From assembly GCA_934409175.1 (NCBI GenBank), contig CAKRVX010000009.1, positions 1 to 41,490 on the forward strand: 41,490 nt of DNA, in the 5' to 3' direction. Below are positions 16,846-24,739 of this stretch, one piece after another (the stretch's first letter is position 1; every line of letters begins with the position of its first letter). The translations under genes and the position numbers were made by a program. Below the pieces are notes generated by a model. That model ran no database searches and was not told the origin of the DNA. It saw only the letters and a program-made list of their open reading frames with translations. Source of the stretch: an uncultured Blautia sp. Its GTDB lineage: Bacteria; Bacillota; Clostridia; Lachnospirales; Lachnospiraceae.

Positions 16846-18240
16846 ATGGAGAAAAGAGTACAAGATTATTCCAAAGAAATTTTGAAGATCATCCGCAGCA
16901 ATACATCTCCGGCTGTTATGGCAGGAAGACTGCAGGATTACCATGAAAATGACCTGGCAGATGTACTGCCGGTGCTGACTGTGCAGGAACGATGTAAATT
17001 GTACCGTATATTGGACACAGATATGCTTTCTGATATTTTTGAATATACAGAGGAAGAAAATGCAGCAGCATATCTGAATGAGATGGATGTAAAAAAGGCA
17101 GCGGCTATTTTATCCAGAATGGAGACAGATGCGCTGGCAGATGTATTAAATAAACTGGAGAAAACCAAAAAGAAAATACTGATTGACCTGCTGGAACCGG
17201 AAGTACGTCGGGATGTGGAAATGGTAGCATCTTTTGATGATGATGAAATCGGAAGCCGAATGACTACAAACTATATTGTGATCACGGATAAACTGACAGT
17301 GAAACAAGCTATGAGCAGTCTGATTTCCCAAGCTGCAAAGAACGATAATATTTCCACGATATTTGTAGTAACTGAGCAGCAGAAATTTTACGGTGCCATT
17401 GATCTGAAGGAACTGATCATTGCCAGACAGGATGATATTCTTGAGAATCTGGTAGTGACATCGTATCCTTATGTGTATGCTGAGGAAAATATTGACGATT
17501 GTATTGAAGAACTTAAGGATTATTCTGAGGATTCCGTTCCGGTTCTTGATAATGACAATCAGCTTCTGGGTGTTATTACATCTGCAAGTATCATCGACCT
17601 GGTGGATGATGAGATGGGTGATGATTATGCGAAGCTGGCAGGTCTGACTGCAGAAGAGGATCTGAAAGAGCCTCTTAAAGAGAGTATGAAGAAACGTATG
17701 CCGTGGCTTATTATCCTGTTAGGACTTGGTATGGTTGTTTCTTCTGTGGTAGGTCTTTTTGAACAGGTAGTAACTGCGCTCCCCATTGTGATGTGTTTCC
17801 AGTCCCTTATTCTGGACATGGCAGGTAATGTAGGTACCCAGTCTCTGGCTGTAACCATCCGTGTTCTGATGGATGAAACCCTTACAGGAAAACAGAAACT
17901 TGAACTGGTATGGAAGGAAATGCGAATCGGGTTATGTAATGGCAGCCTTCTTGGTTTCTTTTCCTTCATACTGATCGGATTATACATTTATCTGTTTAAG
18001 GGAAAAACATTGTTGTTTTCCTATGCAGTATCAGGATGCATCGGTGCAGCGCTGCTTTTGGCAATGCTGATTTCCAGTGCAGTAGGTACTTGCATTCCGT
18101 TGTTCTTTAAGAAAATCAATGTTGATCCTGCAGTAGCGTCAGGTCCATTGATCACGACTGTGAACGACCTTGTTGCAGTAGTTACCTATTATGGCCTGAG
18201 CTGGCTGTTTTTGTTAGAGGTACTGCATCTGGCAGGATAA
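16846..18240 (+). CDS. mgtE: Magnesium transporter MgtE
   Basis: The ATG at 16846 has a CGGAGGAAAA site, giving 464 residues. The order is the MgtE N-terminal helical domain (about 30-130), paired CBS domains (about 135-260) that sense cytoplasmic Mg2+, and a C-terminal membrane domain with five helices (about 285-460). The pore-helix sequence includes DMAGNVGTQSLAVTIR and ASGPLITTVNDLVAVV. It is a Mg2+-gated channel in the cell membrane. Length is normal. The long leader suggests post-transcriptional control. Confidence 0.96.
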   Translation: MEKRVQDYSKEILKIIRSNTSPAVMAGRLQDYHENDLADVLPVLTVQERCKLYRILDTDMLSDIFEYTEEENAAAYLNEMDVKKAAAILSRMETDALADVLNKLEKTKKKILIDLLEPEVRRDVEMVASFDDDEIGSRMTTNYIVITDKLTVKQAMSSLISQAAKNDNISTIFVVTEQQKFYGAIDLKELIIARQDDILENLVVTSYPYVYAEENIDDCIEELKDYSEDSVPVLDNDNQLLGVITSASIIDLVDDEMGDDYAKLAGLTAEEDLKEPLKESMKKRMPWLIILLGLGMVVSSVVGLFEQVVTALPIVMCFQSLILDMAGNVGTQSLAVTIRVLMDETLTGKQKLELVWKEMRIGLCNGSLLGFFSFILIGLYIYLFKGKTLLFSYAVSGCIGAALLLAMLISSAVGTCIPLFFKKINVDPAVASGPLITTVNDLVAVVTYYGLSWLFLLEVLHLAG

Positions 18241-18249
18241 TAAAATGAG

Positions 18250-18296
18250 AAACAGGTCTGACATTTCTGAATTGAGATGTCGGACCTGTTTTTTGT
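18250..18296 (+). terminator. Terminator of mgtE
   Basis: AACAGGTC and GACAT pair with ATGTC and GACCTGTT around a ~12-base loop, followed by TTTTTTG. The next 200 bases up to 18506 hold no recognised gene. Confidence 0.88.
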
Positions 18297-18506
18297 TGTG
18301 TAGACCGGTCGGAAAAATCTTGCCAGGGTATCCGGTCGATTTTATGCGAAGATTGTAAGTGCAATTTGTCTGTAAATTTTTAAAATAAGATGACAAAAGT
18401 CGCACGATAATGTAAAATAAAGTATAAATCTTAAATGGCTGTATGATGTGAAAAGCCGAAGGACGAGATTTGGAAGGAGAAATTACTGCGTTGATAAAGA
18501 CATATT

Positions 18507-19193
18507 ATGGAGAAGGTTTCTGTCCGTTTTACCATTGAAGACACAGGGATTGGCATGAGTGAAGAGTTTCAGAAGAGAATGTTTGATCCATTTACTCAGG
18601 AGAATGAAAGTGTACATGGAAAATATACAGGTACAGGGCTTGGAATGGCTATTGTGAAGAGATTGACAGATAAGATGAATGGCACTATTGAAGTAAGTAG
18701 TAAAAAAAACAAGGGCACATGTTTTGCGGTCACAATTCCATTCAGGGTAGACGGTAAACATAAAGAAAAAGAAATCAAAGAGCAGACAGAAATTCATGGA
18801 AAAAGATTATTGCTTGTAGAGGATAATGAACTGAATCAGGAAATTGCCCAGTTCCTTCTGACGGAAGCGGGGGCAGTTGTGGATATTGCATGGAATGGAA
18901 AAGAGGCAGTGGAAGCAGTTCGTGAGGCTGACAGGAATGGAAAGAAATATGATGCGGTTCTGATGGATGTGATGATGCCGGTTATGAATGGATATGAAGC
19001 AACCAGAGCTATCCGCAGTATGGAAGCGGAATCTGCACATGAAATCCGTACACCGATCATAGCCATGACAGCCAATGCTTTTGCAGAAGATGCTGCCAGA
19101 TGCAGAGAAGCTGGTATGGACGCACATATAGCGAAACCATTGGATATCAATAGAATTCTAAATGTGATCAGCAGGTATTCCGGACAAGTTTGA
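18507..19193 (+). pseudogene. Hybrid histidine kinase remnant: ATPase C-half plus receiver
   Basis: The frame encodes 228 residues that begin inside a kinase ATPase domain: EDTGIGMSEEF (G1 box, 11-21), FDPFTQE (F box, 26-32), TGTGLGMAIVK (G2 box). The H-box, dimerisation helices, N-box and sensor are missing. A complete receiver domain follows (about 98-225) with VLMDVMMP carrying the phosphorylated Asp and a late AKPLD lysine. An in-frame stop lies 12 bases upstream of the ATG and the nearest GAAGGAG is 27 bases away, so it is most likely a 5'-truncated pseudogene. A free receiver protein is possible but unsupported. Confidence 0.75.
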
Positions 19194-19257
19194 TATGCCT
19201 GAAAGTAATAGATAATGATGTGAAATAGGTATTAGACATAGAAGAATAAATGTATAA

Positions 19258-19293
19258 AATAGTAGGTGTATAGAGGACACCTGCTATTTTTTT
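19258..19293 (+). terminator. Terminator after the kinase remnant
   Basis: ATAGTAGGTGT pairs with ACACCTGCTAT (one G-T pair) around a 7-base loop, followed by seven T residues. Confidence 0.8.
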
Positions 19294-19363
19294 GAAGATT
19301 TTTGCTGTATTGGGAAAAGCAGGTGAATTGATTTTATCCATCTGAAAAAAGGAGGACGAATGA

Positions 19364-19954
19364 ATGAAGAAACTAGCAGTGATTATGTGTATGACATTGA
19401 CAATGACAACAATTCCGGTATATGCAGGCCAAGGCGCAAAAAAAGAAAGAGAAAAAACAGAAGACGCAAACGATATTCTGGTAGCGTATTATTCCGCAAG
19501 CGGAAATACAAAAGCAGTAGCAGAAAAGATGGCAGACGACACAGACGCGGAACTATTTGAATTAAAACCTGTAGAAGAATACATAGAAGAAGATCTGGAC
19601 TACAATGATGACGAAAGTCGTGTATGCAAAGAGCATGATGATCCTGAGCTGAGAGATATAGAATTAGAAGAAACCACAGTTGAGGACTGGAATGATATTA
19701 GATATGTGTTTATAGGATACCCAATCTGGTGGGGAAGTGCCGCATGGCCGGTGGATAACTTTGTAAAAGCAAATGATTTTAAGGGAAAAACAGTAATACC
19801 ATTCTGTACATCCGCATCATCAGGATTAGGTGACAGTGGAAAAGAACTGGAAGAACTGACAAAAACCGGTGACTGGCAGGAAGGCATACGTTTTTCTTCT
19901 CATCCATCAGATGATGAGATTCAGAAATGGTTGGATGGTATCACATTAGAATAA
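19364..19954 (+). CDS. Exported flavodoxin-like protein
   Basis: This 196-residue protein has an AAAAAGGAGG site before the ATG and an N-terminal signal peptide (1-21, likely cleavage after VYA). The flavodoxin fold follows. The FMN phosphate loop YYSASGNTKAVAE has S44-T49, and the flavin-ring loops are IGYPIWWGSAAWP and CTSASSGLGDSG. It resembles the flavodoxin_4 type. Export makes it unusual, since most flavodoxins are cytoplasmic; no lipobox cysteine follows the signal. An aldo/keto reductase remnant starts 13 bases downstream, suggesting a former redox pair. Confidence 0.85.
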   Translation: MKKLAVIMCMTLTMTTIPVYAGQGAKKEREKTEDANDILVAYYSASGNTKAVAEKMADDTDAELFELKPVEEYIEEDLDYNDDESRVCKEHDDPELRDIELEETTVEDWNDIRYVFIGYPIWWGSAAWPVDNFVKANDFKGKTVIPFCTSASSGLGDSGKELEELTKTGDWQEGIRFSSHPSDDEIQKWLDGITLE

Positions 19955-19966
19955 AAAACTATATAA

Positions 19967-20329
<363 letters not shown>

Positions 20330-20344
20330 AGTGTGCTGCAATGT

Positions 20345-20384
20345 AAAATACCAGTATGAGAATTATATTAATACCGGTATTTTC
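20345..20384 (+). terminator. Hairpin with T-run after the reductase remnant
   Basis: AAAATACC and GTAT pair with ATAC and GGTATTTT around a ~14-base loop with one mismatch. It can terminate in either direction, though the T-run is short. Confidence 0.5.
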
Positions 20385-20476
20385 TGTATATATGGAAATA
20401 AGTATTCGACATTAGAATATGGGATATAGTATAATAAAAAAATATTTGACAATTAACAGAAGGGAAAAATAAATTT

Positions 20477-21604
20477 ATGATATTATGGGCGGTACTGATG
20501 GCCGTACTGTTCGTTGCGTTCATCGGCGGGATTTTCTATCTGATCAGCAGATTACGGAAATTTGAATGGGTTCGCAAAGCAGCTGGCGGCAAAAAGAAAC
20601 TGGAAATTCTGATCAGTGCAGTAACTGTAATTATTCCGGCAGCAGCAATCTGGCTTGCATGGGGACAGATGAATGCAATCATCTGTATTTTACACCTGAT
20701 CATATTCTGGGCAGTCAGTGATGGCATTTTTTTACTGATAAAAAAATTACGTAAGAAAGAATTCAAAAGATACTATGCCGGAATCGTAGCAGTTATATTT
20801 ACTATTGTTTATCTGGCTGCAGGGTGGTACAATGCACACCATGTATGGGAGAAAAAATATACGATAGAAACAGACAAAGCAATAGGAAACTTCCGTGTTG
20901 CACTTCTTTCCGATTCTCATACAGGAACCACATTCCACGGAGATGGTTTCGCGGAACATATGAAAGAAATCGAGAAACAAAACCCGGATGTTGTACTGGT
21001 AGCAGGTGACTTCGTAGATGACGATACTACAAAAGAAGACATGATCCGGTGTTGCCAGGCATTAGGTGAAATGAAAACAACTTATGGTGTTTACTATGTA
21101 TTCGGGAATCACGACAAAGGCTACTATCCATCCGATTACAGAGGATACACAGGTGACGACCTGATTGCAGAACTGGAAAAGAACGGCGTTACAGTTCTCC
21201 AGGATCAGAATGTACTCATTGACAACAGAGTCTACATCATCGGAAGACAGGATCGCTCCGAAGACGTAGAAAAAGGAAACGGCAGAGCGGACATGACAAC
21301 TCTCACTCAGGGATTGGATGACAGCAAATTTTCCATTGTCATGGACCACCAGCCAGATGACTACGAAGCTCAGACGGCATCCGGTGTAGACCTGGTAGTA
21401 TCCGGACACACCCATGGCGGTCAGCTCTTCCCGCTTATGAATATCGAAAACCTCACAGGTCTCGGCGGCGATGACAAAGTCTACGGCTACGAAAAAAGAG
21501 ACAACACCAACTTCATTGTAACCTCCGGAATCTCCGACTGGGCTATCAAATTCAAGACTGGATGCAGATCGGAATATGTGTTGATTGATATCCAGGGAAA
21601 GTAA
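20477..21604 (+). CDS. Membrane-anchored metallophosphoesterase (YkuE/YaeI-like)
   Basis: This is a 375-residue protein. The first ~125 residues contain three or four hydrophobic segments that anchor it in the membrane. The C-terminal catalytic domain has the calcineurin-type two-metal motifs in order: DSHTG (near 150), GDFVDDD (near 177), FGNHDKG (near 214) and SGHTHGGQ (near 315). Related enzymes hydrolyse lipid-linked or diphosphate substrates such as UDP-diacylglucosamine; the substrate here is unknown. The ATG has a modest AGAAGGG site. It ends at a bidirectional terminator shared with the HxlR gene. Confidence 0.92.
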   Translation: MILWAVLMAVLFVAFIGGIFYLISRLRKFEWVRKAAGGKKKLEILISAVTVIIPAAAIWLAWGQMNAIICILHLIIFWAVSDGIFLLIKKLRKKEFKRYYAGIVAVIFTIVYLAAGWYNAHHVWEKKYTIETDKAIGNFRVALLSDSHTGTTFHGDGFAEHMKEIEKQNPDVVLVAGDFVDDDTTKEDMIRCCQALGEMKTTYGVYYVFGNHDKGYYPSDYRGYTGDDLIAELEKNGVTVLQDQNVLIDNRVYIIGRQDRSEDVEKGNGRADMTTLTQGLDDSKFSIVMDHQPDDYEAQTASGVDLVVSGHTHGGQLFPLMNIENLTGLGGDDKVYGYEKRDNTNFIVTSGISDWAIKFKTGCRSEYVLIDIQGK

Positions 21605-21668
21605 GAAAGATTGAACCTAAAATTTACAGATTATAAATAAATTTATGATTAAAACTAAGAAAATAAAA

Positions 21669-21712
21669 ATACGCTTTCTCAGAGAACCTTTGATCTGGGA
21701 AAGCGTATTTTT
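21669..21712. terminator. Bidirectional terminator
   Basis: ATACGCTTTC and TCAGA pair with TCTGG and GAAAGCGTAT around a ~10-base loop, followed by TTTTT. The left flank AAATAAAA supplies a T-run for the minus strand. Confidence 0.85.
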
Positions 21713-21760
21713 GATTGAGAAGCATCAAACAGAAGTTTATTTTGAGTTATTTGAGCAAAA

Positions 21761-22120
21761 TCAGGCGTTCTGTTCATTCCTGCGTTTATATTCTTCACCC
21801 CACGCCCACATGGCATCCATAATCGGCTTCAGACTATACCCGACATCTGTCAATGTATATTCCACCCGTGGCGGTACTTCTGCATAAATCTTACGGGTAA
21901 GCAGACCGGATTCTTCCATCTGGCGAAGCTGGGAAGTGAGAACTTTCTGGCTTACATGTCCGATAGATTTCTTCAATTCACCGAAGCGCTTAGTCCCCTG
22001 CAAAAGATCTCGCAGGATCAGAACTTTCCACTTATCACTGATCAAAGTCAGAGTTGTTTCTACCGGACATGTCGGAAGTTCTTTTGCTGAAGTTTCAGAT
22101 TTATCTTTGATATTTTCCAT
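21761..22120 (-). CDS. HxlR-family transcriptional regulator
   Basis: This 119-residue winged-helix protein has C18 in TCPVETTL, the cysteine position that senses reactive electrophiles or oxidants in many HxlR/YodB-type regulators. Then comes the HxlR core (SDKWKVLILRDLLQGTKRFGELKKSI, VSQKVLTSQLRQMEESGLLTRK, PPRVEYTLTDVGYSL). It is divergent from the flavin-binding protein, macrodomain and sirtuin genes and likely binds the inverted repeat at 22156-22187, regulating itself and that operon. The inducing signal is unknown; C18 makes thiol stress plausible. Confidence 0.93.
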   Translation of the reverse strand: MENIKDKSETSAKELPTCPVETTLTLISDKWKVLILRDLLQGTKRFGELKKSIGHVSQKVLTSQLRQMEESGLLTRKIYAEVPPRVEYTLTDVGYSLKPIMDAMWAWGEEYKRRNEQNA

Positions 22121-22155
22121 GAAAAACCTCCATTTTACACAATAGTATCTTAAAG

Positions 22156-22187
22156 GTAACTACAGCACTTTATTGTGCTTACTTTAC
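22156..22187. promoter_or_regulatory. Candidate HxlR operator
   Basis: An inverted repeat with outer GTAA/TTAC and inner AGCAC-TTTATT-GTGCT arms. It lies between the two divergent genes and overlaps the -35 box of the rightward promoter. Spacing of the half-sites is compatible with a dimeric winged-helix protein. Confidence 0.5.
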
Positions 22188-22211
22188 GATTTGTACTTAT
22201 GGATTTATTAT
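22183..22211 (+). promoter_or_regulatory. Promoter of the macrodomain-sirtuin operon
   Basis: TTTACG (22183-22188) and TATTAT (22206-22211) have 17-base spacing. The -35 box lies inside the right arm of the operator, consistent with repression by occlusion. Confidence 0.5.
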
Positions 22212-22341
22212 AGAGTCATCGAAAGGGAAAAGCAATCATAAAAAACAAAACACCTTTCAAACTCATAAATAAACCTGTTGTTCGCAGCGTAAACAGCAGA
22301 GCGGATAACAGCCAAACCTAAGAAATATGGAGGAATTCAAA

Positions 22342-22737
22342 ATGAAAAAAGTAGTAGAATTTTTAAATGAGAACCCGGTACAGTATCTTGCAACAGTAGG
22401 ACGTGACGGAAAAGCAAAATGCCGCCCATTCATGTTTGCAGGCGAACTTGATGGCAAATTATGGTTCTGCACAAACAACCAGAAAGATGTATACAAAGAT
22501 ATGCAACAGAACCCGGAAATTGAAATTTCCGTATCCAGCCCGGCTTACGCATGGATCCGTCTGAACGGAAAAGCAGTATTCGAAAACAACATGGCAGCAA
22601 AAGAAATGTGCATCGCCAACCCGATCGTAAAAGGTCAGTACCAGACAGCAGATAACCCGATTTTTGAGGTATTTTATCTGGAGAATCCACACGGTGTAAT
22701 CGCCGACTTCTCCGGTAACCCGCCATATGAATTCTAA
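22342..22737 (+). CDS. Pyridoxamine 5'-phosphate oxidase-like FMN-binding protein
   Basis: The ATG at 22342 is preferred because the GGAGGA site lies 7 bases before it; an upstream in-frame ATG overlaps that site. The 131-residue protein has the split-barrel flavin-binding pattern: VVEFLNENPVQYLATVGRDGKAKCRPF, then GKLWFCTNNQKDVYKDMQQNP, then WIRLNGKAVFENN. Such small proteins bind FMN or F420 and often reduce quinones or other electrophiles. It is the first gene of the operon controlled by the HxlR regulator and is followed 15 bases later by the macrodomain gene. Confidence 0.9.
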   Translation: MKKVVEFLNENPVQYLATVGRDGKAKCRPFMFAGELDGKLWFCTNNQKDVYKDMQQNPEIEISVSSPAYAWIRLNGKAVFENNMAAKEMCIANPIVKGQYQTADNPIFEVFYLENPHGVIADFSGNPPYEF

Positions 22738-22752
22738 ATCATTTGTGTTAAG

Positions 22753-23463
22753 ATGCTCATATACATAATACAGCGAAGCGGAACATCTCTGCTTCGCGGT
22801 CTGATGAATATCCGTCCGGCAAGAAGAAATAATCCAGATTTTCAGCAGATCCAGGATTCCTATTTAGCAGAAGAAACGAAGCAGAAAGGAATCGTAACTT
22901 TAGAAGAACTATCTCCGATTCAGCCAGGAATTTATGTATGGCAGGGCGACATTACAACCTTACAGTGCGATGCCATTGTAAACGCAGCCAACAGCGGAAT
23001 GACAGGATGCTACGTTCCAAACCACCGCTGTATCGACAATTGCATTCATACATTTGCAGGAACACAGCTGCGTCTTGAATGTGCAGAAATAATACGAAGA
23101 CAGGGACATGAAGAACCTGCCGGACGGGCAAAGATCACACTGGGATATAATCTTCCATGCAAATACATTCTGCACACTGTTGGTCCGATCATTCAGGGCA
23201 GATTAACCACGAATGACTGCAGACTGCTGGCATCCTGCTACCGTTCCTGCCTGGAACTTGCCGCAGAAAATAATCTTGAAAGTGTAGCATTCTGCTGTAT
23301 TTCCACAGGAGAATTCCACTTCCCGAATGACAAAGCAGCAGAAATCGCAGTAACAGAAGTAAGAGCATTTTTACAGAAACAAACAAGTGTAAAGAGGGTA
23401 ATATTCAATGTTTTCAAAGACCTTGACAAAGAAATCTACGAAAGATTACTCAGCACAGACTGA
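22753..23463 (+). CDS. Zinc-containing macrodomain ADP-ribosyl hydrolase
   Basis: This 236-residue protein binds ADP-ribose with GDIT (65-68), NAANSGM (77-83) and CISTGEFHFP (near 195). The diagnostic zinc site is C86, H91 and C93 in GCYVPNHRCID, which defines the Zn-macro class known to remove ADP-ribose placed by SirTM sirtuins. The N-terminal helical part (LLRGLMNIRP..., FQQIQDSYLAEE) is also typical. It is about 30 residues shorter at the N-terminus than the staphylococcal relative, and the ATG has no clear ribosome site; coupling with the gene 15 bases upstream is likely. Its last 56 bases overlap the sirtuin gene, which supports a coupled writer-eraser pair. Confidence 0.94.
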   Translation: MLIYIIQRSGTSLLRGLMNIRPARRNNPDFQQIQDSYLAEETKQKGIVTLEELSPIQPGIYVWQGDITTLQCDAIVNAANSGMTGCYVPNHRCIDNCIHTFAGTQLRLECAEIIRRQGHEEPAGRAKITLGYNLPCKYILHTVGPIIQGRLTTNDCRLLASCYRSCLELAAENNLESVAFCCISTGEFHFPNDKAAEIAVTEVRAFLQKQTSVKRVIFNVFKDLDKEIYERLLSTD

Positions 23464-24325
23464 GCAGTTAAAACAGAAAATAAAGGATGCAGATGCAGTG
23501 ATCATAGGTGCAGGAGCGGGTCTGTCCACATCAGCAGGATTCACTTATTCAGGAGAAAGATTTACCAGACATTTCTCCGACTTTATAAATAAATATGGCT
23601 TCCAGGATATGTATTCCGGGGGCTTTTATCCCTTTGATTCACTGGAAGAACACTGGGCATACTGGAGCCGTTATATTTATATTAACCGATATATGGATGC
23701 ACCGAAACCAGTATATTCAGACTTGTATGATCTGGTAAAAGAGAAAGACTATTTCGTACTTACTACCAACGTAGACCACTGCTTCCAGAAAGCAGAATTT
23801 GATAAACACCGTTTGTTTTATACGCAGGGAGATTACGGTTTATTTCAGTGCTGCACACCATGCCATCAGGATACTTATGATAATGAAGAACTGATCCGTC
23901 AGATGATAGAAGCACAGGGATTCAGCGTTGTTAAAGGTTCGGATGAGCTGATTCAGTCAGGCACATCTCTAAAAATGAAAGTCCCATCAGAACTCGTTCC
24001 TCACTGCCCACAATGCGGCCGTCCAATGACCATGAACCTGCGTGCAGACAACACCTTTGTAGAAGACGAAGGATGGCATCAGGCAGCATTCCGATACGAA
24101 GATTTTCTCCGCCGCCACAAAAACCTCAACATCCTGTTTCTGGAACTTGGTGTAGGCTACAACACGCCCGGCATCATCAAATATCCTTTCTGGCAGATGA
24201 CAGACAAATGGGAAAATGCAAGCTATGCCTGCATTAATGCCGGAGATGCAGCTGTTCCGGAAGAAATTAAAAACAAATCTATCAGCATTAATGGAGACAT
24301 TGGAGAGGTTATCTTAAACTTATAA
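23408..24325 (+). CDS. Class M sirtuin (SirTM), protein ADP-ribosyltransferase
   Basis: This 305-residue protein has a Rossmann NAD-binding loop GAGAGLSTSAGF (34-45) and TTNVDHCF (119-126; N121, D123). At the place of the catalytic His of deacetylase sirtuins it has Q140 in TQGD, the hallmark of SirTM enzymes that ADP-ribosylate rather than deacetylate. Zinc-type cysteines lie in QCCTPCH (147-153) and HCPQCG (near 197-203). In Staphylococcus and Streptococcus SirTM modifies a lipoylated GcvH-L; no such carrier or lipoate ligase is present in this window. The start overlaps the macrodomain gene and has an AGAGGG site. Cytoplasmic. Confidence 0.93.
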   Translation: MFSKTLTKKSTKDYSAQTEQLKQKIKDADAVIIGAGAGLSTSAGFTYSGERFTRHFSDFINKYGFQDMYSGGFYPFDSLEEHWAYWSRYIYINRYMDAPKPVYSDLYDLVKEKDYFVLTTNVDHCFQKAEFDKHRLFYTQGDYGLFQCCTPCHQDTYDNEELIRQMIEAQGFSVVKGSDELIQSGTSLKMKVPSELVPHCPQCGRPMTMNLRADNTFVEDEGWHQAAFRYEDFLRRHKNLNILFLELGVGYNTPGIIKYPFWQMTDKWENASYACINAGDAAVPEEIKNKSISINGDIGEVILNL

Positions 24326-24338
24326 TAATTCTTTTGTT

Positions 24339-24380
24339 GGCTGTTCACAGAGTTGGAAGTGGACAGTCATTATTTTATTT
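24339..24380 (+). terminator. Terminator of the sirtuin operon
   Basis: GGCTGTTCAC pairs with GTGGACAGTC (G-T pairs allowed) around a ~10-base loop, followed by ATTATTTTATTT. Confidence 0.6.
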
Positions 24381-24409
24381 CTGGACATATCAGCTTTGAT
24401 GTGTCATAC

Positions 24410-24438
24410 TTGACAAAGCGGCATCAATATAGTATTCT
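24410..24438 (+). promoter_or_regulatory. Promoter of the peptide transporter operon
   Basis: TTGACA (24410-24415) and TATTCT (24433-24438) are 17 bases apart. The predicted start near 24445 leaves a ~295-base leader that includes the hairpin repeat at 24531-24692. Two CTAATTA motifs (24451 and 24508) follow the start and may be operator sites. Confidence 0.6.
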
Positions 24439-24530
24439 GATAAAATCATACTAATTAAGTAGGAAAACGAAAGAATACTGTGAAGGTGAATATCCACTAT
24501 AATAATTCTAATTAGTAATAAAAAGAATAT

Positions 24531-24692
24531 TAGTGTACCAACAAGTTGATTTCTTGAACAATCTCGCGTCTAAATTTTTTATTTCCGCGTTGTCGTCGGT
24601 CGCTGTAGCCACCGCTACGCCTCCTTCCTCCGCCTTGAAATAAAGAATTTATCCTGCAAGATTGTTTCAAAAATCAACTTGTCGGCACACTA
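24531..24692. repeat. 162-bp hairpin repeat element, copy 1
   Basis: The ends are TAGTGTACC and GGCACACTA. The left arm (~55 bases) is complementary to the right arm with only scattered mismatches. The apex (about 24586-24637) is nearly the same as in copy 2 at 36118-36280: about 47 of 51 bases match, and it includes the mini-hairpin GTAGC-CACC-GCTAC. The arms have a different sequence from copy 2 but are still self-complementary. It has no coding capacity for a transposase. It lies in the leader of the transporter operon, and its right arm supplies a false upstream start for the binding-protein gene. A MITE- or REP-like element is most likely. Confidence 0.85.
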
Positions 24693-24739
24693 GAGCTAAA
24701 CAAAAAAGAATTGTTGAAGTGAAAGACAAGGAGAGAACA

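Noticed and set aside
24662..24739. N-terminal extension of the binding protein beginning in the hairpin repeat
   Set aside because: The extension is encoded by the repeat arm and has no ribosome site; the ATG at 24740 has both a ribosome site and a normal signal peptide.
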